In this document: one piece after another, positions 63,961-64,000 of the stretch
Numbering within the stretch: position 1 is the first letter of the stretch
Layout: every line of letters begins with the position of its first letter
DNA from: Scolanthus callimorphus
Taxonomy: Eukaryota; Cnidaria; Anthozoa; Actiniaria; Edwardsiidae
Length of the DNA: 64,000 bases
Direction of reading: 5' to 3'
Assembly (NCBI GenBank): GCA_033964015.1
Contig: CM066914.1
Coordinates: 31,541,492-31,605,491, forward strand
Translations under genes and position numbers: made by a program
The notes under the pieces: model-generated
Database searches by the model: none
The model's input: only the letters and a program-made list of their open reading frames with translations
What the model was told of the DNA's origin: nothing

Positions 63961-64000
63961 ATTTGCCATAAATACCTTTGGCATGCTACAGTGAAATTCT

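Overview
The window looks like nuclear DNA of a cnidarian, most likely an anthozoan such as a stony coral. That is an inference. It rests on AT-rich DNA, eukaryotic splice and promoter signals, and a repeat mix (BEL/Pao, CR1/L2-type and L1/Tx1-type LINEs, Penelope-like elements, a Polinton, Crypton-type tyrosine recombinases, many foldback hairpins and MITEs) typical of such genomes. There is no sign of a bacterial or organelle genome, no rRNA, no intact tRNA and no CRISPR array. Most of the sequence is mobile DNA in layers; few stretches look like ordinary host genes.

Layout. 1-0.9 kb: two exons of an unrecognised charged protein. 1.86-7.69 kb: a BEL/Pao LTR retrotransposon with very short, nearly identical LTRs, a broken gag-pol, no integrase core and a 1.46-kb MITE inside pol. 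7.7-9.45 kb: MITEs. 10.6-14.3 kb: a tandem duplication, a small gene ending in a PIP-box (plus strand), and a cyclin-box-like exon and broken Crypton-like recombinase (minus strand). 14.6-18.74 kb: a nearly complete CR1/L2-type LINE. 18.9-20.5 kb: GGAAC-rich repeat and a 737-bp foldback. 20.7-27.9 kb: an unrecognised gene with a perfect 327-bp tandem duplication, split by a 5,691-bp Polinton whose only cargo is a zinc-finger segment and a protein-primed DNA polymerase B. 28-46 kb: non-autonomous elements (three TTAA-flanked, one hAT-like, several perfect hairpins), minisatellites and almost no genes. 47-49 kb: a broken tnp2/CACTA-like transposase. 49.5-58.2 kb: LINE 3' ends, two Penelope-like elements and, between them, an L1/Tx1-type LINE lacking its RT. 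58.7-60.3 kb: nested inverted-repeat elements. 60.5-62.9 kb: an intact Crypton-type recombinase (KIAA1958/DUF3504-like) enclosed by perfect 25-bp inverted repeats. 63.2-64 kb: a possible first exon and a tandem array carrying a CRE-like and an E-box-like palindrome in its repeats.

How things fit together. The genes here act mainly as replication and integration machinery of separate elements, not as one pathway. The points most worth following are the polymerase-only Polinton, the recombinase enclosed by inverted repeats, two structured-RNA signals that show base-pair covariation between copies within the window (3' ends of the Penelope-like elements and 3' ends of the LINEs), and the over-representation of the octamer TGACGTCA in the ends of unrelated repeats.
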